Counted from the stretch's first letter, positions 34,572 through 43,389 are shown. The stretch: DNA of 64,000 nt from Collimonas fungivorans Ter331 (GCF_000221045.1 NC_015856.1:4546542-4610541); one strand, 5' to 3'. Notes: a model not told the origin generated them from the sequence alone. Translations and numbers: made by a program.

Positions 34572-36419
34572 TTAACGTCCGCTGCGCCCGGCCAGCCATG
34601 CAGTGCGCAGCGCCGGCACCAGCTTTACTTCCGCCTTCAAGCCGATTTGTGGCGCGCTATCCGCCAGCAGCCTGACACGGAAAGTCATCAATTCGTCACG
34701 CCGGAAAGCATGGACGACCACGCTGTCGCCAACCCGGTAACGCGCCAGCAACGCATCCAGGCTGTTAGGCACACGGATGCCGTCGACCGCCACCAGCACG
34801 TCGCCCGCCGACAGACCGGCGCGATGGGCAGCGCCGCCTTCGTACACGTTGGCCAGCTTGCAGTCGCCGCCATTGCGCGCGGTGCGCACGCCAAGCGAAG
34901 GTTTGCCCGGCTTGCGGCTATCGTTGAGCACGATGCCGGTCGGCGCCAGCAATTTCGCCAGCGGCAAATCGTCGGTTGCGCGCACATAACGATCGAAGAA
35001 ACGTTTCAGCTTGAGGCCGGTGATTTCATCGAACAGCGCTTCGACCGCAGCCTCGCTGACGCCGCGCCCGCTGAAGGCATTGCCGGCATAAAAATCGCGG
35101 CCGTATCTTTGCCACAAGGCGCGCATCACGTCGTCCAGCGACCTGCGGCCCTTGGTCTCGCTGCGGATTGTCAGGTCCAGCGCCAGCGCCACCAGCGAGC
35201 CCTTGGTGTAATAGCTGACGATCGCGTTCGGCGCGTTTTCATCCTGGCGATAGTATTTGACCCAGGCGTCGAAGCTGGATTCGGCGACGCTCTGTTTGTG
35301 CCGGCCGCTGCCGAGCAGCACGCCGTTGATGGTCTTTTCAATCAGCTTGAAATAGGCAGGCTGGTCAATCAGGCCGCTGCGCAGCAGCATCAGGTCGTCG
35401 TAGTAGCTGGTGAAACCTTCGAACAGCCACAACAGCGGCGTGTAATTTTCGACCTGCAAGTCATACGGCGCGAACGCCGCCGGCTTGATGCGCTTGACGT
35501 TCCAGGTATGGAAATATTCATGGCTGCACAGGCCGAGGAAGGTGCGGTAGCCGTCGCTCATGTCCGCCTGCCCCTTGACCGGCAAATCGGCGCGCGCACA
35601 AATCAGCGCGGTGGAAGCGCGATGCTCAAGGCCGCCGTAACCGTCGCCCACCGCCAGCGTCAGGAATACGTAGCGCTGCATCGGAGCGCGCTTGGCAAAC
35701 TTGCTGCCGGCCGGTTCGAAGAAGCTGATCTGGGTTTCGCAGATCTTTTTCAGGTCGGCGCTCAAGCGCGCCAGGTCCAGGTTCGGCACATTGCCGGTGA
35801 TTGCAATTTCGTGAGGCACGCCGTGCGCCTTGAAAGTCGCCAGCTGGAAGCTGCCCATTTCGACCGGATGGTCGATCAGCTCGTCGTAGTCGGCGGCGAC
35901 ATAGCTGCCGAACAAGCCGCGCTTGGCTTTCAGCGTCGGCAGCGCGGTGGCGATGCGCCAGGCTTCATATGCTTCGCCTTGCGGACGCTGGATATCCACG
36001 ACGTGCGGTACATTTTCCTGGCCGACCGCGCGCAGGAATACGCTGGTGCCGTTGAAAAAACCGTGGGTCTGGTCCAGATGCGCGGTGCGTACCGACAGGT
36101 CCCATGCGTACACCAGATAATGCAAGGTCAGCGGCCCGTCGCATGGCGCCGCCTGCCAGGAGTGCTTGTCGAGTTTCTTGAGGACGATCTTGCGGCCGTT
36201 CGACTCGGCGCGGATCTGTACGATATTGCGTGCAAATTCGCGGATCATGTAGCTGCCCGGGATCCAGGCCGGCAAGGCGACGATCTGCCCCACCGCAGCC
36301 GGCTCGGCAATGCTCAGGGTAACGGCAAACAGATGGGCGGCAGGATCGGCTGCGATGATGCTGTAGCTTAGAGCGCCGCGGGCCGACTTGGCGCCTGATT
36401 TTGCAGTACTTTTTTTCAT
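34572..36419 (-). CDS. M61 family metallopeptidase with PDZ domain
   Basis: 615 residues. An N-terminal beta domain (LSYSIIAADPAAHLFAVTLS) precedes the gluzincin catalytic domain with LCSHEYFHTWNVKRIKPAAF (HExxH zinc motif) and LWLFEGFTSYYDDLMLLRSG (downstream Glu ligand). A PDZ domain lies at about 490-590 (GVRTARNGGDCKLANVYEGG, AGDVLVAVDGIRVPNSLDAL). The family includes glycyl aminopeptidases. There is no clear signal peptide, so it is probably cytoplasmic. It starts 2 bases after the DUF3429 gene, forming a two-gene operon. Confidence 0.92.
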   Translation of the reverse strand: MKKSTAKSGAKSARGALSYSIIAADPAAHLFAVTLSIAEPAAVGQIVALPAWIPGSYMIREFARNIVQIRAESNGRKIVLKKLDKHSWQAAPCDGPLTLHYLVYAWDLSVRTAHLDQTHGFFNGTSVFLRAVGQENVPHVVDIQRPQGEAYEAWRIATALPTLKAKRGLFGSYVAADYDELIDHPVEMGSFQLATFKAHGVPHEIAITGNVPNLDLARLSADLKKICETQISFFEPAGSKFAKRAPMQRYVFLTLAVGDGYGGLEHRASTALICARADLPVKGQADMSDGYRTFLGLCSHEYFHTWNVKRIKPAAFAPYDLQVENYTPLLWLFEGFTSYYDDLMLLRSGLIDQPAYFKLIEKTINGVLLGSGRHKQSVAESSFDAWVKYYRQDENAPNAIVSYYTKGSLVALALDLTIRSETKGRRSLDDVMRALWQRYGRDFYAGNAFSGRGVSEAAVEALFDEITGLKLKRFFDRYVRATDDLPLAKLLAPTGIVLNDSRKPGKPSLGVRTARNGGDCKLANVYEGGAAHRAGLSAGDVLVAVDGIRVPNSLDALLARYRVGDSVVVHAFRRDELMTFRVRLLADSAPQIGLKAEVKLVPALRTAWLAGRSGR

Positions 36420-36421
36420 CT

Positions 36422-36880
36422 CTATCCTCGAACGTTACCGGCAATCACGGTCAGCATCAGCGCCGCCACCGCCACACATGTCAATCTGAAACGCAATTCA
36501 ATGAACCAGGTCGGCAAGCCGTACCATGGGAACAGGCGCTTGTCGGCCTGGTAAGCCGCGATAAATCCGGCAATCAGCAAGGCGAATCCGAAACCGCCGG
36601 CCATGGTCGAGAACCAGGCGATGCTGGTCGGCGCCACGCCCCAGATCAAGGCCTTTTTTGTATGGTCAGCCGAGAGGTCGGCCCGCAACACCACCGCGCC
36701 CCAGTGTATGCCGCCGAGAAAAGACAGCGCGGCGATGCCATAGGCCAGCTGGCCACGGATAAAATCGCGCAGCCAGTCAGTATTGACCAGCCAGCACGCC
36801 AGCGTCAGCAGCACGAACGGAATCAATCCGGCATAACCAAGTAAATGAATAATACGTTTGTTCAGGAAATGTGGATTCAT
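36422..36880 (-). CDS. DUF3429 family membrane protein
   Basis: 152 residues with about four membrane segments: HLLGYAGLIPFVLLTLACWL, YGIAALSFLGGIHWGAVVLR, FSTMAGGFGFALLIAGFIAA, and a last one near LTCVAVAALMLTVIAG. LSFLGGIHWG is the DUF3429 signature. Function unknown. It is the first gene of a pair with the M61 peptidase. A MITE-like element lies 28 bases upstream of its start codon and so may carry or displace its promoter. Confidence 0.85.
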   Translation of the reverse strand: MNPHFLNKRIIHLLGYAGLIPFVLLTLACWLVNTDWLRDFIRGQLAYGIAALSFLGGIHWGAVVLRADLSADHTKKALIWGVAPTSIAWFSTMAGGFGFALLIAGFIAAYQADKRLFPWYGLPTWFIELRFRLTCVAVAALMLTVIAGNVRG

Positions 36881-36908
36881 CTGGAGGCTTCGTCAGGGAG
36901 AACAGCTA

Positions 36909-37068
36909 GTGTAGTGTTTCGTAGGTAATGGAGCTTAAGAAATGGGGGATTTTCGTGTCAGGCTAGGCGCAAACCGGAGCGATAGCGGGACTATCGCGAG
37001 GATTTGCAACGACGCATGGCGCGGAAAGACGCCGTTTATTAAGTTTCATTACCTACGAAACACTACAC
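36909..37068. mobile_element. MITE-like element with perfect 22-bp terminal inverted repeats
   Basis: 160 bp. The ends 36909-36930 (GTGTAGTGTTTCGTAGGTAA plus TG) and 37047-37068 are exact inverted copies of 22 bases, and pairing continues imperfectly for eight more. The core has a hairpin CGATAG-CGGGA-CTATCG around 36980-37000. No transposase and no clear target duplication are seen. The small open frame inside is not convincing. Confidence 0.8.
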
Positions 37069-37161
37069 CACCTGCGCAAAAAGACGATAGTGTAGCGGGA
37101 TTGCGCCCGGCAGGCCCGGCCTCGGTCGCCTGGCGCTGAAAAGAACGGCGGATTGCCGGCT

Positions 37162-37746
37162 TCAGGCCGTCGATTGTCGTATATCGGCGACGGTGTCGAT
37201 GTCCTGGTGGATGCCGGGGTCGTCCACCGCCACTTCAACTACAGGATGCGACTGCAACAGACTGCGCGCGCCATGGTCGCCTTGCAGCGCAAGCAGCTGC
37301 GGCAGGTGCGTGCGGCTGAAGCCGACCGGATTGCCGCGCCGGCCGAGGCAGGTCGGCACCGCAATGTCGGCGCCTTGACGCAGCACCGATGCCAGCGCCT
37401 GGATGGTCGCCGCCTGCACATAGGGCATGTCGGCCAAGGCAATTATCCAGCCGGCGGCATCTGCGGTCTGCTCTAGGCCACATACCAGGGACGCCGCCAT
37501 GCCGTCATCGGCGGTTGCGCATGGCAGCCAAGGGTAAGCGGCAACTTGCGCCGCCAGATCCGGGGCGTCGCCGCGCAAGACAACACATATGGGCAGGGCT
37601 GCCGCCAGATTGCCGGCAGCAGTCGCCAGCACCGTCCGGCCGTCAGCGGTCGGCAACGGCTGCAGCAATTTGCTGCGCGCTCCGCTCGGATCAAAACGCT
37701 GGCCGCGGCCAGCGGCCAGCAGCAGGCCGATGATTTGTCCGCTCAT
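37162..37746 (-). CDS. MobA-like NTP transferase (molybdenum cofactor nucleotidyltransferase family)
   Basis: 194 residues from ATG 37746 (MSGQIIGLLLAAGRGQRFDP); an ATG nine codons earlier (37773) is possible and neither has a good ribosome site. LLLAAGRGQRF is the nucleotide-binding loop, ALADMPYVQAATIQALA the metal-binding Asp region, and CLGRRGNPVGFSRTHLPQL the acceptor loop. The pattern suits MocA-type CTP/GTP:molybdopterin transferases. No xanthine dehydrogenase or xdhC-like gene is adjacent, so the cofactor target is uncertain. Confidence 0.82.
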   Translation of the reverse strand: MSGQIIGLLLAAGRGQRFDPSGARSKLLQPLPTADGRTVLATAAGNLAAALPICVVLRGDAPDLAAQVAAYPWLPCATADDGMAASLVCGLEQTADAAGWIIALADMPYVQAATIQALASVLRQGADIAVPTCLGRRGNPVGFSRTHLPQLLALQGDHGARSLLQSHPVVEVAVDDPGIHQDIDTVADIRQSTA

Positions 37747-37821
37747 TTGTTTGCTATTTGGTTGAACACCCATGACAGGTTTCAGGGAAAAGTCGCGCCC
37801 GCCGGACGGCAGGCGCCTGCT

Positions 37822-38553
37822 TCATTTCAAAGAACTGAATTTGGCTTCCATGGCTTTCGCATCGATCCAGCCAGGCGTACGGGAACCGTCGGCAAAGATG
37901 ATGGTAGGCGTGCCGGTCACGTTCAACTTCTGGCCGAGCGCCAGTACCTTGTCGTTCGGCGCCTGGCAGGCGGCCGGCGCGGCGGCGGCGGCTTTGCCGT
38001 CGACCATCATGTCGGTCCAGGCCTTGTTGCGGTCGGCGCTGCACCAGACATTGCGGGCCTTGACGGCGGAATCGTCGGCCAGGATGTTATACAAGAAGGT
38101 GTACACGGTAACGTTGTCTATTTCCTGCAGCGTGGTCTTGTGGAAGCGCTTGCAATAACCGCAGTTGGGATCTTCGAACACCGCGATCACGCGCTTGCCG
38201 TTGCCCTTGACCCTTTTCATGGCCAGCTCCAGCGGCAAATCCGAGAACTTGACCTTGCTCAGCTCATCCACTCGCTCGCGGGTGAAGTCGCGCGAGGTCT
38301 GGGCATCCATGATGCGGCCGACGAACACATACTTGGCGGCGGCGTCGGTATAAAAGATATCGTTGCCGACGCGCACCTCGAACAAGCCGGAATACGGCGT
38401 CTTGGTCACTTCATCGACCTTGACGTTGTCTCCCAGGCGCGGCTCTATCAGCTTCTTGACCGCGGCTTCCTGCAAGGTCTCGGCGCCGGCAGCGCTTGCC
38501 CACAGGCCCATCAGGGCCGCCAGGGTCGTCAATACCACGCTTGTTTTTTTCAT
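37822..38553 (-). CDS. dsbC: Thiol:disulfide interchange protein DsbC
   Basis: 243 residues. A signal peptide (LTTLAALMGLWASAAGA) leads to the N-terminal dimerisation domain (about 25-95, VKKLIEPRLGDNVKVDEVTK) and a thioredoxin domain with VIAVFEDPNCGYCKRFHKTT; CGYC is the DsbC active site. A second Cys pair (WCSADRNKAW and AACQAPND) forms a structural disulfide. GTPTIIFADGSRTPGW holds the cis-Pro. It corrects wrong disulfides in the periplasm. It is 11 bases after the UbiH-family gene. Confidence 0.95.
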   Translation of the reverse strand: MKKTSVVLTTLAALMGLWASAAGAETLQEAAVKKLIEPRLGDNVKVDEVTKTPYSGLFEVRVGNDIFYTDAAAKYVFVGRIMDAQTSRDFTRERVDELSKVKFSDLPLELAMKRVKGNGKRVIAVFEDPNCGYCKRFHKTTLQEIDNVTVYTFLYNILADDSAVKARNVWCSADRNKAWTDMMVDGKAAAAAPAACQAPNDKVLALGQKLNVTGTPTIIFADGSRTPGWIDAKAMEAKFSSLK

Positions 38554-38564
38554 CGTTGTTCCAG

Positions 38565-39809
38565 TTATTCTTTATCAGCTGTCCGACCCAAAGCGTGGGC
38601 CATCAATTGTCTTTTTAAGACCGGCACTTTATCCAGCAAGTTCAACCCGGCATTACGCAGCAAACGCAAGGGCCCGAAATCGAAGCCAAACAGCCGCTCC
38701 AGTCCGTCGGTCGTCATTTGCATCACGAGTATTTCTTCCTTACGCGCCCGCGCATAACGCGCCAGCACGCCGGCATCGCCGCAATCGCGATGGGCTCCGC
38801 GTTCGGCCAGCACCTGGACCAGCGCCGCGACGTCGCCGAATCCGAGATTCATGCCGTGCCCGGCCAGCGGATGCACCACGTGGCCGGCGTCGCCGACCAG
38901 GGCGACACGCGGCGCCACCAGCGAATGGGTCTTGAGCAGGGATAAAGGAAATGCTTGCGCCAGTTCCGGCTGCAGGGGCTGCAACTGTCCCAGCTTGTCG
39001 CCGGCCAGCGTCGTCAGGCGCTCGGCCAGTTCCGACAGGGGTTCGTTCAATAGTTCAAGCGCCAGGGTCTCCGGCGCCGACCACACCAGCGATACCCGCT
39101 GTCCAGGCAACGGCAGCAAGGCGACAATGCCCTCGGTTTCGGTGAACCATTGGTAGGCAATGCCATGATGCGGCCGCTCGCACGAGAAATTGGCGACCAC
39201 GCCGCGTTGTTTATATGAGCGGTAATCGATCCCGATCTGGCATTGGCTGCGCACCCAGGATTGCGCGCCGTCGGCGCCCACCACCAGCGCAGCGCCGACA
39301 GTCTCGCCCGACTCCAGCTGCAGCGCCGCCGCATCCGTATCTACTTGCAGGGATTTGACACGGCCGCTGAGCAGCCGCACGTTCGAGGAAAATTTCAGCG
39401 CCGCATCCAGTGCCTGGTTGAGATTGCGGTCTTCCACAATCCAGGCCAGCGCATCGACCCGCGCGCTGTAAGCGTCAAACGCCAGATTGCCGGCGGCACT
39501 GCCGGTCCCGCCTTTGATCGCCATGCCTTCTACCGGACTTATCCGCGCCGGATCCAGGGCATCCCACACCTTGACAGTCGACAGCAGGCTGCGCGCCACA
39601 TGATTCAATGCGTAGACGCGCGTGTCCCAAGCCTCCGGCGCTGCAACCGGCGCCGGCGGCGGCATCCCCAGCAAAGCGACGCGCAAACCCGCCTGCGCCA
39701 AGGCCAGCGCCGCCGCCTTGCCGACAGCGCCATTGCCGACGATGCAAATATCGTATTCCGCCTTCGGCGCGGCGCCGGTATTTTTCGAGATTGATGCGAT
39801 ATCTTTCAT
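38565..39809 (-). CDS. UbiH/UbiF/COQ6 family FAD-dependent hydroxylase
   Basis: 414 residues from ATG 39809 (MKDIASISKNTGAAPKAEYD). The FAD-binding motif is DICIVGNGAVGKAAALALAQ, with VVGADGAQSWVR and VALVGDAGHVVHPLAGHGMN as the second FAD site. The family hydroxylates the ring of ubiquinone precursors; which position is not decidable from sequence alone. It is likely cotranscribed with dsbC downstream, a common arrangement in Burkholderiales. An in-frame extension to 39914 lacks family sequence. Confidence 0.88.
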   Translation of the reverse strand: MKDIASISKNTGAAPKAEYDICIVGNGAVGKAAALALAQAGLRVALLGMPPPAPVAAPEAWDTRVYALNHVARSLLSTVKVWDALDPARISPVEGMAIKGGTGSAAGNLAFDAYSARVDALAWIVEDRNLNQALDAALKFSSNVRLLSGRVKSLQVDTDAAALQLESGETVGAALVVGADGAQSWVRSQCQIGIDYRSYKQRGVVANFSCERPHHGIAYQWFTETEGIVALLPLPGQRVSLVWSAPETLALELLNEPLSELAERLTTLAGDKLGQLQPLQPELAQAFPLSLLKTHSLVAPRVALVGDAGHVVHPLAGHGMNLGFGDVAALVQVLAERGAHRDCGDAGVLARYARARKEEILVMQMTTDGLERLFGFDFGPLRLLRNAGLNLLDKVPVLKRQLMAHALGRTADKE

Positions 39810-39955
39810 GCCGCCATTATAACGACTACGCTTGTAAAGCCTCGCGCGCCCCATCAAATAAGGGTTTCCTGGCACCCCGACGGGAAGTTGCCGCCTACAA
39901 ATTGGGCTGCACATGAGCAGCGCAAAGTTTTTTCAAGAAGTTTCAACAAGGGGCT

Positions 39956-39983
39956 TTGCGGATCGAAAATGTTTTGCTATACT
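39956..39983 (+). promoter_or_regulatory. Sigma-70 promoter of tRNA-Phe
   Basis: TTGCGG (-35), 16-base spacer, TATACT (-10), which ends 10 bases before the tRNA. Confidence 0.7.
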
Positions 39984-39993
39984 CCTGTCCCTT

Positions 39994-40069
39994 GGCCTGG
40001 TAGCTCAGTCGGTAGAGCAGAGGATTGAAAATCCTTGTGTCGGTGGTTCGATTCCGCCCCGGGCCACCA
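39994..40069 (+). tRNA. tRNA-Phe (GAA)
   Basis: 76 bases including an encoded CCA. The acceptor GGCCTGG pairs with CCGGGCC (one G-T pair). D arm TAGCTCAGTCGGTAGAGCA, anticodon stem AGGAT-TGAAAAT-CCT with anticodon GAA, and T arm GGTTCGATTCC are all normal. A UUCG-capped terminator follows. Confidence 0.98.
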
Positions 40070-40076
40070 AAAACGG

Positions 40077-40108
40077 AAAAAGGGCTTAGCTTCGGCTAAG
40101 CCCTTTTT
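40077..40108 (+). terminator. Terminator of tRNA-Phe
   Basis: AAAAAGGGCTTAGC, TTCG tetraloop, GCTAAGCCCTTTTT. A textbook Rho-independent terminator 8 bases after the CCA end. Confidence 0.95.
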
Positions 40109-40363
40109 GCATTTGCGGCGCATTACGTAACAGTGAAAAAGCAGTGAAAACCCCCGGCTCAGGCCGAATACGGCAGCATCCAGGAACAACAGGCCGGCAA
40201 TGCTTTTTTCGTGATCTTCCCGAGATTTGGTAAGATCACAAAACAGGACAATATTTTATATACCCTTAAGCAAACAGATAAGCGAACCATTTGCCGCCTA
40301 AACGTTCTATAAACCAATCCGTCAGCGCTTTCCGCTTTGGTTGCCTATATACCTCACTGCTTT

Positions 40364-41101
40364 ATGCTCAAAAACAAATCCCGCAAGCCGATTGAAATAA
40401 AAATTGCAACCGTGGTGGCCGTATCCGCCATCTTGCATGATTCAGATCCGATGGTGCTGGAAGCCGCTTTGCAGGAGATGACCGGCGGCAGCGCCGACTT
40501 CTTTGACAATGAATTTGCCGTCATCGATGTCGCCGCGCTGGGGCCGGACCGTTCGCCCATGGACTGGCCGCAACTGATAGAGCTGCTGAAGAAATATCGC
40601 CTGAACGCAGTTGCCGTACGCAATGCCCCGGCGGAAATGGAAGCCGACATCATCGCCAGCGGCCTGAGCATCGATCACGTCGTTGCGGCTCGCCAGGAAC
40701 CTGCAGCTCCGCCGCCGCCCGCCGCACCTGCTGCCGCGCCTCCCAGGGCTGCAGCCAGCACCATGATCATCGATACGCCGATACGCGCAGGGCAGCGTAT
40801 CTATGCGCGCGACGCCGACCTGGTGATCACCGCCACAGTCAACAATGGCGCCGAAATCATCGCCGACGGCAGCATCCACGTCTACGCGCCGCTGCGCGGA
40901 CGCGCCCTGGCTGGCGCCAGCGGCGATACCTCGGCGCGCATCTTCGCTGCCAGCATGGAAGCCGAACTGGTTTCCATCGCCGGCGTCTACCGCACTTTCG
41001 AAAACGGCTTGCCGCCGGAACAAAAGGGGCAGCCAGCACAAATTCGCCTGAGCGGCGACCGGATTGACGTACTATCGCTCAATTCCGCGTCGCGTAATTA
41101 A
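40364..41101 (+). CDS. minC: Septum site-determining protein MinC
   Basis: 245 residues from ATG 40364 (MLKNKSRKPIEIKIATVVAV). The N domain (1-110) inhibits FtsZ; a Pro/Ala linker (about 113-135) leads to the C-terminal beta-helix (PIRAGQRIYARDADLVITAT, NGAEIIADGSIHVYAPLRGR, GVYRTFENGLPPEQKG) that binds MinD. MinC blocks Z-ring formation away from midcell. First of minC-minD-minE. An upstream TTG at 40337 is not preferred. Confidence 0.96.
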   Translation: MLKNKSRKPIEIKIATVVAVSAILHDSDPMVLEAALQEMTGGSADFFDNEFAVIDVAALGPDRSPMDWPQLIELLKKYRLNAVAVRNAPAEMEADIIASGLSIDHVVAARQEPAAPPPPAAPAAAPPRAAASTMIIDTPIRAGQRIYARDADLVITATVNNGAEIIADGSIHVYAPLRGRALAGASGDTSARIFAASMEAELVSIAGVYRTFENGLPPEQKGQPAQIRLSGDRIDVLSLNSASRN

Positions 41102-41143
41102 GGGAATCTGCTCGTTACATTAACCATTTTATCTAATCAGTTG

Positions 41144-41195
41144 AGGACAGAGTAATTCGTCGCACGGCGGCGACTCTTAAACTCTGTCCCGCAAT
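41144..41195. repeat. Dispersed repeat copy B between minC and minD
   Basis: AGGACAGAG at 41144, ACGGCGGC in the middle and CTGTCCCGCAATG at 41183-41195. The arms GGACAGAGT (41145-41153) and ACTCTGTCC (41181-41189) are perfect inverted copies. It matches copy A at 28671-28723 in the order of its conserved blocks, and ends 20 bases before the minD start. Confidence 0.7.
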
Positions 41196-41215
41196 GCATA
41201 ACAAAGGAGCTCTTC

Positions 41216-42031
41216 GTGGCAAAAATCATCGTTGTTACGTCCGGCAAAGGCGGGGTTGGCAAAACCACCTCCAGCGCCAGTTTTGCATCAGGCCTGGCCA
41301 TGCGCGGCCACAAAACCGCCGTGCTCGACTTTGACGTCGGCCTGCGCAACCTGGACCTGATCATGGGCTGCGAACGGCGCGTGGTGTACGATCTGATCAA
41401 TGTGGTCAACAAGGAAGCAACCTTGACCCAGGCCTTGATCAAGGACAAGCATTGCGAAAACCTGTTCATCTTGCCGGCTTCGCAAACCCGCGACAAAGAT
41501 GCTTTGACCGAAGAAGGCGTGGAGACCGTCCTCAACGACCTGGTGAAGATGGATTTCGAATACATCATTTGCGATTCGCCGGCCGGCATCGAACGCGGCG
41601 CCGTGATGGCGCTGACGTTTGCCGATGAAGCGATCGTCGTCACCAACCCGGAAGTATCGTCGGTGCGCGACTCCGACCGCATCCTCGGCATCATCCAGGC
41701 GAAATCGCGGCGCGCGCAAAACGGCGGCGAGCCGGTCAAGGAACATCTGCTGATCACCCGCTATTCGGCCAAACGCGTCGAAGCCGGCGAAATGCTATCG
41801 TACACCGATGTCCAGGATATCCTGCGGATTCCGCTGATCGGCATCATTCCTGAATCGGAATCGGTGCTGCACGCCTCCAACCAGGGTAATCCGGCGATTC
41901 ATATCAAGGGCAGCGATGTCGCCCTGGCCTACGAAGATGTCGTCTCGCGTTTCCTCGGCGAGGACGTCACCCTGCGCTTTACCTCCTATGAAAAACCGGG
42001 TTTCCTGCACCGCATCTTTGGAGGGAAATAA
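41216..42031 (+). CDS. minD: Septum site-determining ATPase MinD
   Basis: 271 residues from a GTG with AAAGGAGCTCTTC upstream. The deviant Walker A motif [18 protein letters not shown] opens the protein, with [16 protein letters not shown] and [16 protein letters not shown]. The C-terminus ([20 protein letters not shown]) forms the amphipathic membrane helix. MinD recruits MinC to the membrane and is released by MinE. minE starts one base after its stop codon. Confidence 0.98.
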   Translation: MAKIIVVTSGKGGVGKTTSSASFASGLAMRGHKTAVLDFDVGLRNLDLIMGCERRVVYDLINVVNKEATLTQALIKDKHCENLFILPASQTRDKDALTEEGVETVLNDLVKMDFEYIICDSPAGIERGAVMALTFADEAIVVTNPEVSSVRDSDRILGIIQAKSRRAQNGGEPVKEHLLITRYSAKRVEAGEMLSYTDVQDILRIPLIGIIPESESVLHASNQGNPAIHIKGSDVALAYEDVVSRFLGEDVTLRFTSYEKPGFLHRIFGGK

Positions 42032-42032
42032 C

Positions 42033-42284
42033 ATGGCATTGCTCTCGTTCTTGTTTAACAACAAGCCTAAAACAGCATCGGCCGCCAAGGAACGCCTGCA
42101 GATCATCATTGCCCGCGAGCGCAATGGCCGCTCGGGCCATGATTTCCTGCCGGCGCTGCACAAGGAGCTGATCGAGGTGATTTCCAAATACACCAAGGTC
42201 AATGCCGACGACATCAAGATTTCCCTGGATCGCCAGGGAAATCTTGAAGTGCTGGATGTCAACGTGGTGCTGCCGGACGCTTAA
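42033..42284 (+). CDS. minE: Cell division topological specificity factor MinE
   Basis: 83 residues from ATG 42033 ([20 protein letters not shown]). The N-terminal membrane-targeting part and [20 protein letters not shown], which stimulates MinD ATPase, are followed by the topological domain ([20 protein letters not shown]). It drives pole-to-pole oscillation of MinCD. Confidence 0.97.
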   Translation: MALLSFLFNNKPKTASAAKERLQIIIARERNGRSGHDFLPALHKELIEVISKYTKVNADDIKISLDRQGNLEVLDVNVVLPDA

Positions 42285-42669
42285 GCCGGCATTTCTGACT
42301 GCAGCTGAATTCAGCGCAATGCCGCGCTGGCCGCAATCCGTGCAACGACCGGCCAGGATCGCAGGCCCGGACAGGTTCTCGTTATTGAGCGCCACTGGTG
42401 GAATTTTACAAATCCCGTCATACACTGTATGACAATCGCATACACCGCCAAACATGCAACCGAAACGGTTTTGGCATGGGCTTTGTCAAATACATCCGGC
42501 GCCACTGAATTATTTATTTTTTGTGGCAATTGAAAGACACTGGAAATATATAGAATATTTATCTACAGCAATGTAGCAATAAGATTAATATAGTCTATGT
42601 ATTCGTCCTTGCATTCGCCACAACACCGATGCCGGCCCCAGCGCTGAAATCACCTAACATATATAAAAT
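42285..42669. other. Promoter region of the FecR/CHASE2 signalling block
   Basis: 385 bases without a gene. It becomes strongly AT-rich from 42500 to 42670 (runs such as GGAAATATATAGAATATTTA), unlike its surroundings, and contains the 17-bp palindrome at 42417-42433. No clear ribosome site precedes the response regulator ATG. Confidence 0.6.
42417..42433. promoter_or_regulatory. Perfect 17-bp palindrome, possible operator
   Basis: GTCATACA-C-TGTATGAC is an exact inverted repeat with a single central base. It lies 237 bases upstream of the response regulator start and after minE. The size and symmetry suit a dimeric regulator; which one is unknown. Confidence 0.55.
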
Positions 42670-43359
42670 ATGAGAATTGCTGTCCTTGATGACGACCCCA
42701 GTCAAACCGATCTAGTTTGCCAGGTGCTCACATCCAGTGGGCATATCTGCCATCCATTCCAGAGCGGCAAAGAGATACTGAACCAGCTGCGCCGGGAAAG
42801 CTACGACATGCTGGTCCTGGATTGGCAGGTTCCTGATCTCAGCGGCCCCGAGGTATTGCGCTGGGTCAGAGACAAACTTCCCAAGACCATCCCGGTGCTG
42901 TTCATTACCAGCCGTTCCGGCGAGGATGACATTGTCGAAGGCCTGGCCGCCGGCGCCGACGACTACATGATCAAGCCGATCCGCCGCAGCGAGCTGGTGG
43001 CGCGCGTGCAAGCCTTGTTGCGGCGCGCCTATCCGATCCAGAATTCGAGCGAACAGATCGTATTCAACGATTATCTGTTTGAAACACGCTCAGGCCGCCT
43101 GACCCTGGCCGGCAAGCCGATCGAGATCACGCAAAAGGAATTCGACCTGGCGCTGTTGTTTTTTCGCAACCTGGGCCGCCCTCTGTCGCGCGCCTATATC
43201 CTCGAAGCCGTATGGTCGCGCGATGTCGACATTCCTTCCCGTACCATGGATACCCACGTCTCACGGGTACGGAGTAAGTTACAATTACGACCAGAAAACG
43301 GCTATCGACTCGCTCCGGTTTATAGCTACGGTTATCGACTAGAACAACTAACAGGATAA
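42670..43359 (+). CDS. OmpR/PhoB-type response regulator
   Basis: 229 residues. The receiver (1-115) has acidic LDDDPSQ, phospho-acceptor Asp51 in MLVLDWQVPDLSGPE, the Thr/Ser switch FITSRSG and Lys in YMIKPIRRSEL. The C-terminal winged helix (about 130-228) has ITQKEFDLALLFFRNLGRPL and TMDTHVSRVRSKLQL. It should bind DNA when phosphorylated by a partner kinase, most likely the CHASE2 kinase two genes downstream. The ATG has no evident Shine-Dalgarno and sits in AT-rich sequence. Confidence 0.9.
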   Translation: MRIAVLDDDPSQTDLVCQVLTSSGHICHPFQSGKEILNQLRRESYDMLVLDWQVPDLSGPEVLRWVRDKLPKTIPVLFITSRSGEDDIVEGLAAGADDYMIKPIRRSELVARVQALLRRAYPIQNSSEQIVFNDYLFETRSGRLTLAGKPIEITQKEFDLALLFFRNLGRPLSRAYILEAVWSRDVDIPSRTMDTHVSRVRSKLQLRPENGYRLAPVYSYGYRLEQLTG

Positions 43360-43389
43360 GGCGCGTTTCGGTTGCGCTGATAGACAGAT

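Noticed and set aside
36942-37139. Small gene inside the MITE-like element
   Set aside because: The frame crosses the inverted-repeat end into flanking DNA, has no ribosome site and no recognisable sequence.
39977-40189. Open frame antisense to tRNA-Phe encoding WWPGAESNHRHKDFQSSALP-like sequence
   Set aside because: This is the translation of the complementary strand of a tRNA-Phe gene and its flanks, a well-known spurious protein. The tRNA explains the sequence.
39994-40363. Integration site of a genomic island at tRNA-Phe
   Set aside because: The tRNA 3' end is followed by its own terminator and then minC. No integrase and no duplicated tRNA 3' end were seen.
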